From the NCBI GenBank assembly GCA_036924285.1, contig JAYKYS010000007.1, positions 2,790,001 to 2,854,000 of the forward strand: a stretch of 64,000 nucleotides of DNA. The letters run 5' to 3'. The DNA comes from Asterella californica. Taxonomy: Eukaryota > Streptophyta > Marchantiopsida > Marchantiales > Aytoniaceae. A program made the translations under genes and the position numbers. Each line of letters starts with the position of its first letter. Positions within the stretch are counted from its first letter, which is position 1. This document shows, in pieces, positions 23,424 through 35,775 of the stretch. The notes below the pieces were generated by a model. The model had not been told where the DNA came from, made no database searches, and was given only the letters and a program-made list of their open reading frames with translations.

Positions 23424-25389
23424 CTCCCAGTTAGAAGTAAGTCTCTTTGAGTGAAGTTAAGATCTCAGAGGAGTCGATTCTGGAGAATGTTATATATTTT
23501 GAGTCTAAGTGTACCTTGTTGATAGAGTTTAAGCTCATGGGTTGCACTTACATGTCGCCCATGCATGCTTCTTAGCGTGGTTAGGTTATCTTTCGAGATT
23601 ACGTGGCGTTTTACATGTCTTCGCATGTAGTTTAAGATTTACGTTGGCACTTTAGGGGCTTGACGTGGTAGCCTATGTGTGAAATGAAGTCACCACGTGG
23701 TTTGAGGCACAAAAGGACAAGGAAGTGAAGCTATAAACTCCCATTGATCTATTTTTATTTTTAGTGAAATGCTAAATTTAGAAGTAGAGGTCTAAAGAGG
23801 AGTTCAAGCAATTGGTAAGGACATTTTGAAATCAAGGAACACATGAGGATAAGGCTCGTCTTGCAAGTTGCTGTCAGTCAAGCTCTTTATCAATTTGGAG
23901 CAATAAAGAAGGAGTTATGACAAATTGAAGTTCGAATTGTAGCATAATTGTATCATTTTTGTTGATTTTGGGATTTTTGGTGTCTTTCGCTGCAGAAATG
24001 AGAAAATTGCTTCAACCCTTCGTGGTCACGTTCACTGTCAGCAGGGCTACGACTGTCCACAAATTTTCATGTCAATTGAGTGAGTGAGTAATTGAGGGCG
24101 ACCGCTGAAGCAGAAGGGGTATGAAAAGCTCTCAATCTAGAGCAGCAACCTCAGAGATCGAGATCTGGAGAACTGTGTACAACAAGGAGGTCAAATTTCA
24201 CAAGGATGTTCAACATGCTATAGACTCCAAATCCTGAAAGAATCAACGAAAGTTATCCAGCCAATTCTCTGTTCTAGGTCAAAATAGCTGTCTGGGTACC
24301 AGAAATTGCCATAAATTCTTTACTCATAACGTTTCTGTCCATATCTCGGTGCTCAAATTTGATCTCAGGCTGAAACTTCGTATGTGTGTTCAGTATGGCC
24401 TCATTTACATGTAGGAGAAGTTTTGAGGTCTAAGCCATCATATGTTTCTGATTCTTGACTGTTAAAGTTCACTGTCTGATCTTATTACTGTTAGTTCGAC
24501 TTGATTTTTGTTTCTTGAACATACTAGAGGATCCACTCGACATGTATGAGTGTCTATAGTGTCCCTTATGACCTGAAGCCTACTCTTGAGTAAGTAACCA
24601 CAGTCAGAAGCCCAACGCTTCCTTGAATAGACGTAACACAACTTTTATGATCATATCACAACCAGAAGGTTCCGCCCTTCATAGGAAAACTCTCACCTCG
24701 ACAACGTTTAAAATGTTAACCTTTTCTATAAGATAAGAACAGTTAACAATAATTAAGAAGAACAATTTGAAAGCAAAGTGGGATTTTAAGCATGCAATAA
24801 ATTTAACTCCAAGAACTGATGACAACTGCACGAGATACAACAACTCAATATTCATAAAGATCATCATTAAGTAACTAAACACAAAGTGAGAAGTATTTAT
24901 GCATCTATCTCGTATATCTCTTATTTCTATAAAGAAGGAAAATTTTCTGAAGAAGTGTTAAGTAATCCCATCTCTCCTTAATTGGTGCGGCATGGGGTTG
25001 AGTTTTCATGTCGAGGGTCTCATGCTGTGTAAGGACAACAGCGCACGACCCTACAGCAAAAGAGATATATAAGTAAATCAAATCAAAAGAACTATCCAAG
25101 TGATAAAATTGATAAAGAAGAGAAAGTTGAACACTTAGAAATACAAGATTTGTATCTTTATCTTAATTTGAGCTCAAAATCAAATTGACAAAGAATATAA
25201 AATAAAGCAATTCAAAACCTTTACAAAGAATAACGATTTTTGAGTCATGCTTCACAAGCAAATGACATTAACATGAGAAAGAAGTAAGAATTCAATAATA
25301 GTTCAGTAATTTGTCAAAATAGCTATAAATGAGACTGATGAAATTTCTTAAAGAAATAAATTCTTCTTAAATTTATGCTTCCAGTTTAA

Positions 25390-25428
25390 GAAATGTGAAT
25401 GTATGATTATATCATACATTCACATTTC
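25390..25428. repeat. Perfect 18-bp-arm palindrome
   Basis: GAAATGTGAATGTATGAT (25390-25407) and its exact reverse complement (25411-25428) are separated by only 3 bases. It lies in AT-rich unassigned DNA. Perfect arms imply a recent origin or constraint. It could be a miniature foldback element or a small-RNA hairpin. Confidence 0.85.
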
Positions 25429-26101
25429 AATAAGTTTTGTAACAACTAGATGAACTTATAAACTTTTTTTCATATATTTGTATTCCTAAAGTAGATGATA
25501 TTTGGTCCATAAATAAACAACTTAGAGGAGAAAAAACATAAACTTAACTACATATGATTTCATACAATGGTGATGCATACTTTATAAATAGAAACAGTTT
25601 GGAAAAATATAAAATATGTTTATAAATAATAATAAAATTATTTAGATTAATTATAAATATTAAAATATCTCGATGAATGTACTACTCTTTGTTTTTGGAG
25701 ATTGTCTCACATTTATATTTCTACTTGTCCTAAGATTCTGAAATGTCAATAGTATAAAATGTAAATTGGTGTTGAAAAGAGAAAAATATCATGAGAATAT
25801 TCAACATTTTCATATGACAAGAGCTTCCATTGAGAATGTAAAGCTCGAGATTTTGCTTTTATATTAATGTCATAGAGTTATAGTTCATTAGACGATTTGG
25901 GTTCAATTGTTAAGATTTATGTTAGAACTTGACATAATCATGAGAAATAGCTATTACACCATCATCTAGCTCTATTTCCTTATCCATAAGCTCCCACACT
26001 TATATTTACAAGAAGATAATGTTTCTAAATTTTTTTCTAATGCTACCTTTCACGTTGAATTTGGAAATTGGACAAAAATGATAATAGCATATGCAAATCG
26101 C

Positions 26102-26172
26102 TCTAGGTAACCCAAAGGAGTGAATTTCGTTGCCACAACCGTCAAAACGTGAAGGGTCTAGGTTACCCAGAC
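26102..26172. repeat. Palindromic 71-bp repeat, right member of a pair
   Basis: The segment starts TCTAGGTAACC and ends GGTTACCCAGA. Read as reverse complement it shares the ends and part of the interior (TGTGG, AACGA) with 19500-19567. It lies 78 bases left of the family C 5' LTR. Confidence 0.45.
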
Positions 26173-28269
26173 CCTAAGTATCAAGAGCGGGGGTTTAACA
26201 TTAAATGGTTGTAGATCCGTCTTCTTAAGATCATCTTGACTTAACATTATTGTGGTGCCTACAAATTACAGGATTCATGAATTTTTAAAATTTTTATGAT
26301 TAATAACTTGTTTGTATAACTGAAGAAGCGTTGTTACTTAAGGTTACGTCTTCCTTAACAGGAAGATGATCTTACGAGCTGTTTGTAATAATAAGTTGAC
26401 TTCTTCGGAAGACGACCATCTTCGGAAGAGCGTCATCTCAGTTGCGTCTTCGGAAGACGGAAGACGGCGGAAGACGGGAAGACGGCGGAAGACATCCATC
26501 TTCCGGAAGACAGCGACCGCGAAGACCTAACCACAGCTTTTTCAGTAAAGGAGTAGTTGTATCTACTAGGTTGCACCGAACAGGTAGGTAGGTTAGGTAA
26601 GTCACCTAGGGTCGAAACCCCTAAAATGCGAAGAAGATACAGGAAGCGCATTAGAGGATTCTCAGCTTCTCGCAGCAGGAGCGCTCTTGGTGGAGAAGAT
26701 CGATTTCAGAGTGATTGATTTGAGAGAGGAAATCAGCGAAGTGGAATTGAGTGAGGATATGATCGATTAGAAGCTAGAAACGAGGCGAGATCGAATTGCT
26801 GAAGCACGGAAGGCAGGAAGCGAAGGCATTTTCTGTGAGCTCCCGAGAAGCTGACATTGGAGGGTAGCTGAGTAGAATCGAAGGTGATTGAGGCGTGGCC
26901 AGAAACTGACAGCAGAAGCAGCCGTGTGGGGTCGCATTGGAGCTAGGACCAGAGCCAAAAGCGCGCAGAAGGTCGAAGGCAACTCGGGAAGCAGAAGAAG
27001 ACTGTAGAGGTTCTTCCCATATTCTTTCCCCTTCACACTTCTTCTCGCCCTTGTTTGGTATCCCCCGCGCTTCCCCGGTTGTTTGCAGGCAGCCTGATCG
27101 ATTACCCCAATCCCCATTTCTTCCTATTGTGACATTGAGTGCGGAAGCGCTGCCCAATTTCTGTCAAGCATCTTCTTACTTCTTCTTGAGTTCAATCCGA
27201 GCTTCCCTACCCATCGTCCCCAAATTGACGATCCCAGCTATCAATTTCCCTATCCTACTACCTCTCTACCCCCGAAACCTGGAACAGAAGACACTTCAGA
27301 AGATTGGAACATCTTCGGAAGACGTTTCTGAACTTAACTGTCTTCGGACGACTGACTTCAGAAGACTGTCTTCGGAAGTCGACTATAACCAATTCGTATC
27401 CAGAGTGGATTTGTGTTACTTTTGTGTTAAGAGAGGCTTGGTACGAATTCTGAGTGGTGTGATGAGTTCTTTTGTTATTTCGAGAAGTTGGAAGTCGGGA
27501 ACTAGGCCTGTGCCTCTCGGTCTTCCAAGCTTCTCAACTCCACATCTTCCTAGAGAGACTAGAAGACTGAAAGGCTGGCAAAATGAGCGAGAAGACGTGA
27601 GGGTCCATCGGGTCTCTTCTGTCCGACCCATAGCAGCCGTTCCTTCTTCTTCCCAAACTTAGGAGAGAGTCGTGAGAAGACTTACTGGCAGAATCTGGAG
27701 AGAATGGTCGAGGGTCATGTCTTCCCACCAAGCAGCAAGCTTCTTCTGAGTGTGTATGAGAGGTGAGAAGTCAGAAGAACAGAGTGCAACTGTCTTGAGT
27801 CTGTTGTGAGGATAGATTACGCGTAGGAAGAAGAAGACAGGTGAGACCAGTGAAGGGAAGCCCGACTTTGGGAGGTCTTCCGAGAAAGATATTGAATCGG
27901 AAACTGTCTCGGGTGTCTTCCCAGAGGCCACTGTCACCGCAGGAGCCCGCAACCATCTTCCGAACCTGTTATGCACTTTATGTTTCACGAATCTTGTATC
28001 TTCTGATAGGAAGTAGTATGTAATGCAAGGTGAGTTGTCTTCTTGGTAATCCATGCTAGACCTTGCTTAGTTAGGATGGTTTAGATATAGCTCGGAAGAC
28101 GAGAGCTATCTAGGAAGTACTGTTAGAATCCCGGAAGACGGAGTAGCTGTCTTCTGGAAGACTAGTTTCGTCTTCTGAGAAGTAGAAGTTAGACTGTGGG
28201 CACTTGAGAAGGACTGAGCCTCCAGCTCACAGTAAACACGTGTGGCTTAGTGCAACAGAGTTTTCAAGC

Positions 28270-30574
28270 ATGTCGATGCATCCGCGAGGCTTGATGTTAC
28301 CAGCGGCAGAATTGGCCGAGGCCACTCCTTTCCTCAAGGAGTTGGGTCTCGACTTCTTCCTGTGGGATTGGAACCTCGCCGATCAGGGACTTCTAAAGGA
28401 GGTGTGGGCAGCATTGCCATCTCGCAACCGTGTACCTGCGAAGGCAGGAGTAGCTCGAGGAAGACCATCTTCTTGGACTGAAGATTGGTGGCGCAGGGCT
28501 CTCCACAGGCCAGAATCCGAGGACCGAGGGTATTGGTTTGAGAAGAAGATTTTGCCCAGTGTCGTGAGTACGTGGCATGTGCCTGGGAGCACCACTTGTC
28601 TTTTCGTGGAAGAGAGGCAAGGTAGGAATGGGTGGAAGATTGAATCTTACCGGGAGTCAAAGAAGCGACTTCTGGCGTAGCTGTTTCTGCATCTCTTCCC
28701 CAAGGGGAAAGCGCAGAAGACGAGGTACTTGGGAGATCAAGACGTAGAGTTCTTGGAAGCAATGTGGGATGAAAGAGTGCCCATCTACTGGGGCACATAC
28801 GTCCACAACTATGTACAGACGGAGCTAGCGTACTTGGGTACCCTAGCGGGAGGACACTTGACACCTTTCCTCTGCTACTTGTACGTAGCCATGGGGGATC
28901 TTGGGGAAGATCAGCTGGCGAAGTATGGACCAACATGACAACAAGAAGAGAAGGAGGAGACCTCGGAAGACGACGGCCGAGCAGCAGCCGCAACTCCCCC
29001 TCCCACTCTGATGCCAGAGCTGAGGCCCGGCTCTCACCAGAAGACGCTTCTGGTGAGGGAAGACGAGTCTAGTGGGTCGGAAGACGCCACGCCACCGAGG
29101 AAGATGGGTCCTAGAAGTGTACCTAGGAAGTCCACCTCCCTCATTCATTCAGGATCGGAGTCCGACTCGGAAGAAGAACTGCTGAGTACCCGATCGGAGC
29201 AGAAGACCGCTTCTGCAACACCTGGGAGTCTTCGGAAGACTCCAGAAGACAAGAGAAGAAGGGATACTCTTACTACGATGCGGGGAAGCGCAGTGAAGAG
29301 AACCGCTCCTGTCATGAGGGATCTTCCACCCCGGAAGATGAGAAGGGTAGCTTCTTCTCGTGCGTAGAAGATGAAGACCATCGTGGTGGAAGAGGCATCC
29401 TTGCCTTTGGAAGACAAAGTCGACACCTCCGAGCGAGTGATGGAGATGAACCTGTCTTCCGCAGGAAGAAGACTGGAAGAGTTCAGCGCCTTCTTCCACA
29501 AGGAGATCCAGCCAGCTATGGAGTTGCTGGAGAAGAGAGCGAAGGCACTAGAGAGGTCCTTGCAACATGGATTCGGTCTGCGCACCTTGCTGCGACAGGA
29601 AGAAGACCAGAAGAAGACGGAGTCGATGGAAGCTAGTCTCCGCACCACGGAGAAGCTCGCAGCAAGATACAAGGCGGAAGCAGCCGCTTCTACCAAGGAG
29701 CTGGTGCAGCTTCGGAAGAGCAACCAGGAGTTGCAGGCGCGTGCACAGCAACGCGATCAGGAGGTTCTCCGAGTGCGGGAGAAGATCACCGCCCTCGCAG
29801 AGGAGAAGATGACATGGACGAAGCAGCAAGAAGCCGTAGAAGCGCGAGTTGCAGTCGAGAAGACGCATCGGGAAGCAGCGGAGGCTCGTGCACAGGAGAT
29901 GCTAGTACAGTTGGTGGAAGCGCTTCGGAAGAAGTTCAACTTCACCGCGGGTAGGAAGTTACTTACCTTAGGTAGAGGATGGGACAGCGAGTCCAAGACA
30001 ATGTTGGTGGAATGCAGGGAGAGCATGTTCAGATACTTGGATCGGCAGATAGAGGGAGTGAAACACTTTATGGTCTTCCCTCGCTTCCGATACCTGCAAC
30101 TGCATCTTCTCAAGCTCCAGCACCATCTACTGGATCCGGAATGGAGAAGGAGGAGTTCGACCTCGCTGTGCACTTGGTAGTGACAGCGTTGGAAGCCGAG
30201 AAGACACCGAAAGACGCCCCGGAAGACAAGAAGACGATCCGTCTTCCCAAGTATTCCGCATGGAGGAAGCGACTTCTCCGGACCCCTATGAGGTCGCCAT
30301 GGTCCCTAGTACCGCACCCGTGTCTCAGAAGATCGAAGACGCACCACTCGACTCTGCTTCCCAGAAGACGCTTCCGTCTTCCGAAGCAGAAGCCGAAGCC
30401 GAGGAAGACGCAGCCGCAGCCGCAGCGACAGCAGGGCCAGCGAAGAGCGATGAGGAGGAAGCCACCTCAGTGACACTCGAGGTAACTGCAGGGCTTTCTA
30501 GCTTATCAAAAGCCGCGTTAGGAGCTCCGATAGGAGCAGATCAGGTAGAGGTTACCTCCGTGCAATCAGAATAG
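28270..30574 (+). pseudogene. LTR-resident coiled-coil ORF, copy 2 (5' LTR of element C)
   Basis: It starts at the same ATG as copy 1 (MSMHPRGLMLPAAEL). In-frame stops lie at TAG 28678-28680, TGA 28936-28938 and TAG 29365-29367. One base is missing near 30060 (GTGAAACAC against GTGAAGACAC in copy 1), shared with copy 3, so the acidic tail is read in another frame and ends at TAG 30572-30574. The coiled-coil part (29371-30060) is well preserved. The stops differ from those of copy 1, so each copy decayed separately from an intact ancestor. Product and role are unknown. Confidence 0.75.
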
Positions 30575-31641
30575 ATAGTAACCGAAGTGACACACTCCCA
30601 GTTGAGTAGGACCGAACATGCTATCTTAAGGGTGGCAGTTTTCCATGTAAAATTAGTTAGGACACCATGTGGCAGCATAGGTAGCGTAGGAGAAACAAGG
30701 TGGATGGCTAATTAGGAGGGGGAACCGCTTGCATGTGGGCTGGCAGCCTCCTATCAGCACCTCTCTCTCCCTGGTGGTCGCCTCTTTTGATTCTCACGGC
30801 AACGACATAAGTAGGATTGCAGCGTAGGAATGGAGCTAGCTGCTGCACACCCATATCGATTCTATGATGCAGGCAGACTAGACACATTAGAGACACATGA
30901 CAGATAGTTCTTGGCACACTACACCTGTCGTTGGAAACATACGAATAGTCTTGGAATACACAGAAGGGGTCTGCATGCTCGTACCAACAGTGGTTCGAAG
31001 ATGTAGATAGAGATAGTGGACAGTTTAGGAGCAGGGAACGGCATCCTTGTGCAGTCTTGTTAATTAGACTGGTGTGTCGAGGAATAAACACAGGAAGTAG
31101 AGGGAGTGAGCTTCTCAATGCCAATGTGTCTTCTTCTCGGGGAATAGATTGTTGATTTGAGTGCAGAAGCTTAATCCGTGTCTTCAGGATGGTGGGTTCC
31201 TTGAATTCACACCCAATTGTGCATGGGAAGTGTTCTTCTTGAGTGACGGTGACTGTCAGCAGTTGTGGAAGTGTAGCTTGGCTCGTTCAGTAGAGCACTT
31301 GGGATCTACGTACGGACGGTCTTATGGGTAAGGGATCTCAGAAGACAAAGTAGTCGGAGTAGCGAAGAGAAGAAGAAAGAAGCCTTCTTCCCGCAACAGA
31401 AGACGACATCCTCGAGTAGAAGACGGTGCAACTGTACACATGTTGTTGTCTTCCTCCCCAAACTATTACAAGCAGGGATGGCTTGTTAGTCAGGATCCGG
31501 ACTAGAAGCCTGTCGGAATCTTAATTTCTCCTTTTCATCTTGTTTTTCTCTTGTTTGGATTTTCCCTTCTTCCCCATCTTCTCTCTTCTTCCCCATCTCC
31601 CTACCTTCTTCTAGTGAGCTTCCGAGACTTCTATTGAGCTT

Positions 31642-31645
31642 CCGT
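31642..31645. repeat. 4-bp target duplication CCGT, left of element A
   Basis: CCGT precedes the LTR start at 31646 and matches 42021-42024. The uninterrupted site is visible in the solo LTR near 15411 (GAGCTTCCGTGAAGG), where CCGT occurs once. This fixes the duplication at 4 bp. Confidence 0.95.
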
Positions 31646-31857
31646 TGTCATGTTGTGGTTCGGCTCCTGTGTGAAATTCCTGTGTAACCTATGTTGTGTT
31701 TCTTTTTTGTGTTTCATGAAGTATCGCGTAACTCGTCGAACGGTGTGATGAGTGCCACGTTTGTGATTATCTGTTTAAGTGATCGCACGGTAGAGGAACG
31801 TGCCAAGTCATCGATCTGTGCGCGTTCACTTCAGTGGTCCTTGTCACCGCATTTGTG

Positions 31858-31864
31858 TATAAAA
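31858..31864 (+). promoter_or_regulatory. TATA box of family A 5' LTR
   Basis: TATAAAA lies about 108 bases upstream of the B3-like ORF start. It is conserved in the 3' LTR (39832-39838) and, as TATAAATAG, in the old solo LTR (16381-16389). Confidence 0.6.
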
Positions 31865-31965
31865 TGGTGGGTCGAAGGTTCATACGACATTCTCTCTCAA
31901 CGGACGATTCGTGCGGGTTCTCGGTGGTCTGCATGGAGGAGTGAAGAACTGCAGGAGTGGTGGTT

Positions 31966-32395
31966 ATGGACGGAGGGGTGTTATCGACTCCGGATCTTCC
32001 TTTTCCGAATCCGTTTCACATCAAGCTTCATTGCATCCACCGCGATCACTTTCGACAGTGGTTAGTTGCATACTTTGGTGATGAATTCATGGGAAGAATG
32101 ATGGAGTTACAGCTTCCGGTGATCCTTCCGATCGTAACATACGGAGAGACTTGGGATATGACGGTGTACATTTTGTTGTGAGGAACAATGGATCTCAACT
32201 ATCCATCGAGCGTTCCTTTCAACTTTTGGGCGATGTCCGGTGTCATTGCAGATCGAAGATCAATCATGGGGCTTGGATCGTGAGAAACTTCGAGCAAGAA
32301 TATTACAATCGAGTGATAGCTTCACCGTTTTCTTTTGTCGTATCTTTTATTGTAGAACGTTTCCAGGTTGTAATATTGACGTTGTATTAGTTTGC
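31966..32395 (+). pseudogene. B3-like ORF in the 5' LTR of element A
   Basis: From ATG 31966 the frame gives DLPFPNPFHIKL, HFRQWLVAYFGDEF and IVTYGETWDMTVYIL, then TGA at 32179-32181. The continuation (KINHGAWIVRNFEQEY, FIVERFQVVIL) is in another frame because one T is missing near 32229 relative to the 3' LTR copy. The pattern (a PFHIK-type first strand, ETWDMTVY, GAWIVRNF, FQVVIL) resembles the plant B3 DNA-binding fold. The domain call is by eye. Confidence 0.5.
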
Positions 32396-34047
32396 GACTC
32401 ATTGGTTTCATTCTGGTTGAGCGCTTTTGTGTAGTTACGGACCGCAAAGAATCCTTCGACATATCTGAAGGATTTTTCTGAGGTCTTAGAGTCTTGTTGA
32501 TGTCTTATGTCTCCTTGGGAGTAAAATTTCGTTCTAAGGGAAAAGTTAAGAGGAGAAAAGACAAAAAGTAAAGCTCTTTTTGCTCTTATTGGTCTACTTT
32601 TGGACCAATGGTGTTCTAGCTGATCCTCGCAACGTTTCTGTGGTTTCTGGAGGCTTCGGAGGTCCATTCGCAAAACGAAGGGTATGGTTGGAGAGCTCTC
32701 GATCGGGGGTACAATCTAGGATGAAGAATCGGTCGATTTGATGGAAGTATGAGCACGTTATGATCGATTGAGTGGAGGGGGGTGCAATTCGGACCTACCG
32801 CTACATTTCTGGTTGTTCTGAGAGACTCGCGAAGAGTTTTGAGGAGCTGTCTGTTGGGTTGGAGAGCTGACGACGTGCTGGTCATTTTGATATCAATTTC
32901 GTCAGGTTCTTGATCGATTTGGATTCTGAACCGACCGATTGAAGTTGAGAAGTGTAGACGGGATAAGGCGAGGACAGCGAACTGTGATAGCCATGGATAG
33001 TTTGCTATTGCTTAAGTTTTGAGTCGAATTTCTGAGTGAAACTTTCCAGGATTGAAGTATGTCTTATCAGTAAGATACTTGGGAAGTTTCATCTCAAATG
33101 GTCGAGTAGTTTGTTCAGAATCTTGGATCAAATGTACCTGGGTCTGTAAAGCTCTGAAGTTAGCACAGATTACGATTTGATCCATATCTGAGAATTGGTT
33201 TAAGATTTCGACCTGAAAAATTGTTCAAGGTAGGAGTGAAGGGTCCAATACAAGCTTCCTGTGAAGTTTGATCATCATTGGTCGATTGGTTTGGAAGGAC
33301 TGAGGTCTCAAAGTTCAGAGATACTTCTGTTATTAGCAATTTCGGGTTTTTTTGATATCATCTATGGTTATTTTGGTCATTTTCGATCAATTTGGAGAGG
33401 AGTTTGTTGCTGAAACTGCCATGCCTGCATACAACTCGACATTGGAGGGTGTGGGGCTGATTTCAGCTCTTGGTGATGAAGGAGAACGGAGTCGTCATGA
33501 ATCTTAAGCCGCTGTTTGGGTTCTCGGAGCTGCCAGATATTGTTGGTGCTATATTGAGATCTGAGTAGTGCCTTGAAGCATGCATGCTTTACCTTGCTGG
33601 AATGCTTGATAGGCCAAGGTGTACAACAAGTTGTATCGATACTCTATCAAGTTGATTGAGTGATCTTATAGCATCTTCTGGTTGTACTATGAAGTTATGA
33701 TAGTTGGATTGATGGGCAGTTAGCGTCGCTGGGGAGCTATTTCAGAAGTCATGCTTCCAGTGATATAGAGGAATAACTTCAGTTAGATAGTACAGAGCTG
33801 AGTACTTTTAGTTAGAGTACAAAAGATCTGTTTGTAACACAAGTTTATGCAACCTATACGCAATCTTGAATCTAGCAAGCTGTAAACTTGAGCCGAGCAG
33901 ATACAAGGTCACTCGAGCTAGAAGAGTAGATAGTGAAACATTTGAGTGGAAACATCCAGATCTAGATCCAACCTTGTCAATCCACATACCTCTGCACAGT
34001 CATATACCCAGTGTATTCTTAGACAGAAAAACACGTTATACGATAGC

Positions 34048-34065
34048 TGGTGAACTCGACGTGAA
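34048..34065 (+). other. Primer binding site of element A
   Basis: TGGTGAACTCGACGTGAA begins two bases after the 5' LTR, with the TGG expected opposite a tRNA CCA end. The same 18 bases follow the 5' LTR of element B (57635-57652). I could not assign the tRNA. Confidence 0.75.
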
Positions 34066-34102
34066 AGTCTGGGGTGAGAGGTACGTGCGTGGTTTTGTCA
34101 CC

Positions 34103-35728
34103 ATGGACGTTGAAGGGTTGGGTCATTACATAGATGAGGCTTCTACATCTGGAGAGGCACCAAAGGTGACCAAGCTTTCACGGTCTGATATGCGATTGCT
34201 TGAGGCATTTGCGTTGGTAATGCAACAACAGCAAGTCACTGAACAGAAAGAAACAATGGCTACTAAAGCCTTGCAATCTGTTGTGGGGTTGCTAGATCAG
34301 TTTGACGGGAAGAACATATCCAAGTACCTAAAGTACTATTCCCGAGAGATGGAGTTGAGCAAGGTGCCTGAAAGAGAGATGGTGAGTACATTTGCGCTTG
34401 TTGCCGTACTTGAACTACGAGAGCACATGAAGGACATCATCCGATCTCATGGTGCTACGTGGGAAGGATTTACTCTTCAGCTGAAAGAAGAGTATTCTTT
34501 AGAAGATGCAGACCGAGTGACTAAGAAGTCATTCATGGAGTGGGTAAACAAACCCAACAAAGGGCTTGTTGCCACAGAGCTATTTCGGGAGTATGAGAGA
34601 CAATTCCTTCAGTTGTCTCGGATGGAGAAGCTCACATCGGAGAACGACAAGGTGGAGTTGTTTCTACAAGCAGCCAACAATGAATTACAAAGGGAGTTGG
34701 AGCTGCTTCTGGAAGATAAGATGGAAGACAACGGACTCACGACTGACTGGAGAAAAGTCTCTGAAGCAGTGAGTGTACTTGCCAAACGAGAGTACCGGAG
34801 AGGGAATGTGGTGGTAAGACAAGAAGAGAGACCACCACCGATCATAGTACCTCATAGGCAACCAATGGTACCCAATGTGCAAGCACCTATTGTGCATGTA
34901 CCTCAAGTTCCACTTCCTACTATTTCTGTCCCGAAAGTTGCACCGCAAAGAGATGCTATGGAAGAGTTGGTAAAAGGGATGAGGGACTTGCAGATCAAGT
35001 TAGCAAGGTTGGAAGAGAAGGGAGGAGCACATGATACCAGACTTGCTCCTAAGCAAGATTATGTACAGAGATGCATTTGGTGTGATAGTTCTGATCATGC
35101 TCGAAGAGAGTGTGGTGATTTTGCCAAAACTCTACGAGATAGAGTAGTCTATTGGAAGGAAGGAAAGATTACTCTGAAGGATAATGGAGAGATTCTTAGA
35201 ACCAACTTCGGGAAAGGAGGAATGAAGCAAGTACTGGAGGAGTATCTATCTCAACATGCTACTGCGTCGATAGAAGCTGCTACTTATGGAGTTGAGGTAG
35301 TACGAGAAAGAAATGCTTCTAAGAAGCATGGAGATACTCTTGATATGTGGAGTCACGCGGTAAGCACGAACAAAAAGGGGAAAATGACAAGGGAGGAGTT
35401 ACTCAGAACATCAACGGCAATCAGGGGTGCTACTGGATGGGATGATCCCGTGGATACAATATCTGTACATGCTTATTTGGCGAAGAGTCAACATGAGGCT
35501 CTCATGGAGGAGAAGCGCAAACGAGATGAAGCAGGCCCTAGCGAAGAGAGAACAGCTCTCAAGAGGCAAACAAGAGAGGAAAAGTTCAGACCAGAGATTA
35601 TGTCTCTACTAGAGGAGACTATGGAAGATCCTCTACTCCCGAGAAGTCAGAGAAGAGCAGAGGTAAAGAGAAAGGTAAATCTCCTTCATACAAGCTTCAG
35701 TCTGATATTAAAGCTGCTACGGACCTGA
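34103..35728 (+). pseudogene. Gag of element A, frameshifted near its end
   Basis: The likely start is ATG 34103 in an ACCATGG context just after the primer site. The open frame upstream belongs to the LTR. The capsid-like region (about residues 70-220) includes RVTKKSFMEWVN and ELFREYERQFLQLSR. The CCHC zinc knuckle CIWCDSSDHARREC lies at 35072-35113. A coiled, charged C-terminus follows. Near 35630-35690 the frame slips, and the true continuation into the protease is in the frame of 35776-36162. It is homologous to the gag of element B along most of its length. It packages element RNA. Confidence 0.88.
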
Positions 35729-35775
35729 AAGGAGTACTAGAAGAGAGAGTACTCAATGCCAAGATCGAGTTTACT

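Larger units (their letters stand above)
22828..26101. other. AT-rich unassigned sequence
   Basis: No gene could be supported. The part 23489-24660 starts TGTTATAT, ends ATATCACA and reads like LTR leader sequence, but it has no matching flanks or partner copy. The part 25000-26000 is strongly AT-rich. Two inverted repeats (23394-23423 and 25390-25428) are listed separately. Confidence 0.4.
26251..31645 (+). mobile_element. Family C 5' LTR, first part
   Basis: It starts TGTGGTGCCTACAAATT and aligns with 10065-15412 of the solo LTR. Near the left end (26400-26520) seven GAAGAC and one GTCTTC lie within about 120 bp. It is interrupted after GAGCTTCCGT at 31645 by element A, and the LTR resumes at 42025. 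The total LTR length without the insert is about 5917 bp. The region 30575-31645 after the ORF is non-coding. Confidence 0.93.
31646..34045 (+). mobile_element. Family A 5' LTR
   Basis: It is bounded by TGTCATGTTGTGG and GTTATACGATA. It contains a TATA box, the B3-like ORF, and a long non-coding 3' part (32400-34045) rich in short TTTGATC/GTCGATT words. It pairs with 39618-42020. Many differences are C/T or G/A changes. Confidence 0.93.

Noticed and set aside
23489..24660. Possible LTR starting TGTTATAT and ending ATATCACA
   Set aside because: Flanks do not match (GAGAA against ACCAG), there is no partner copy and no adjacent element features.
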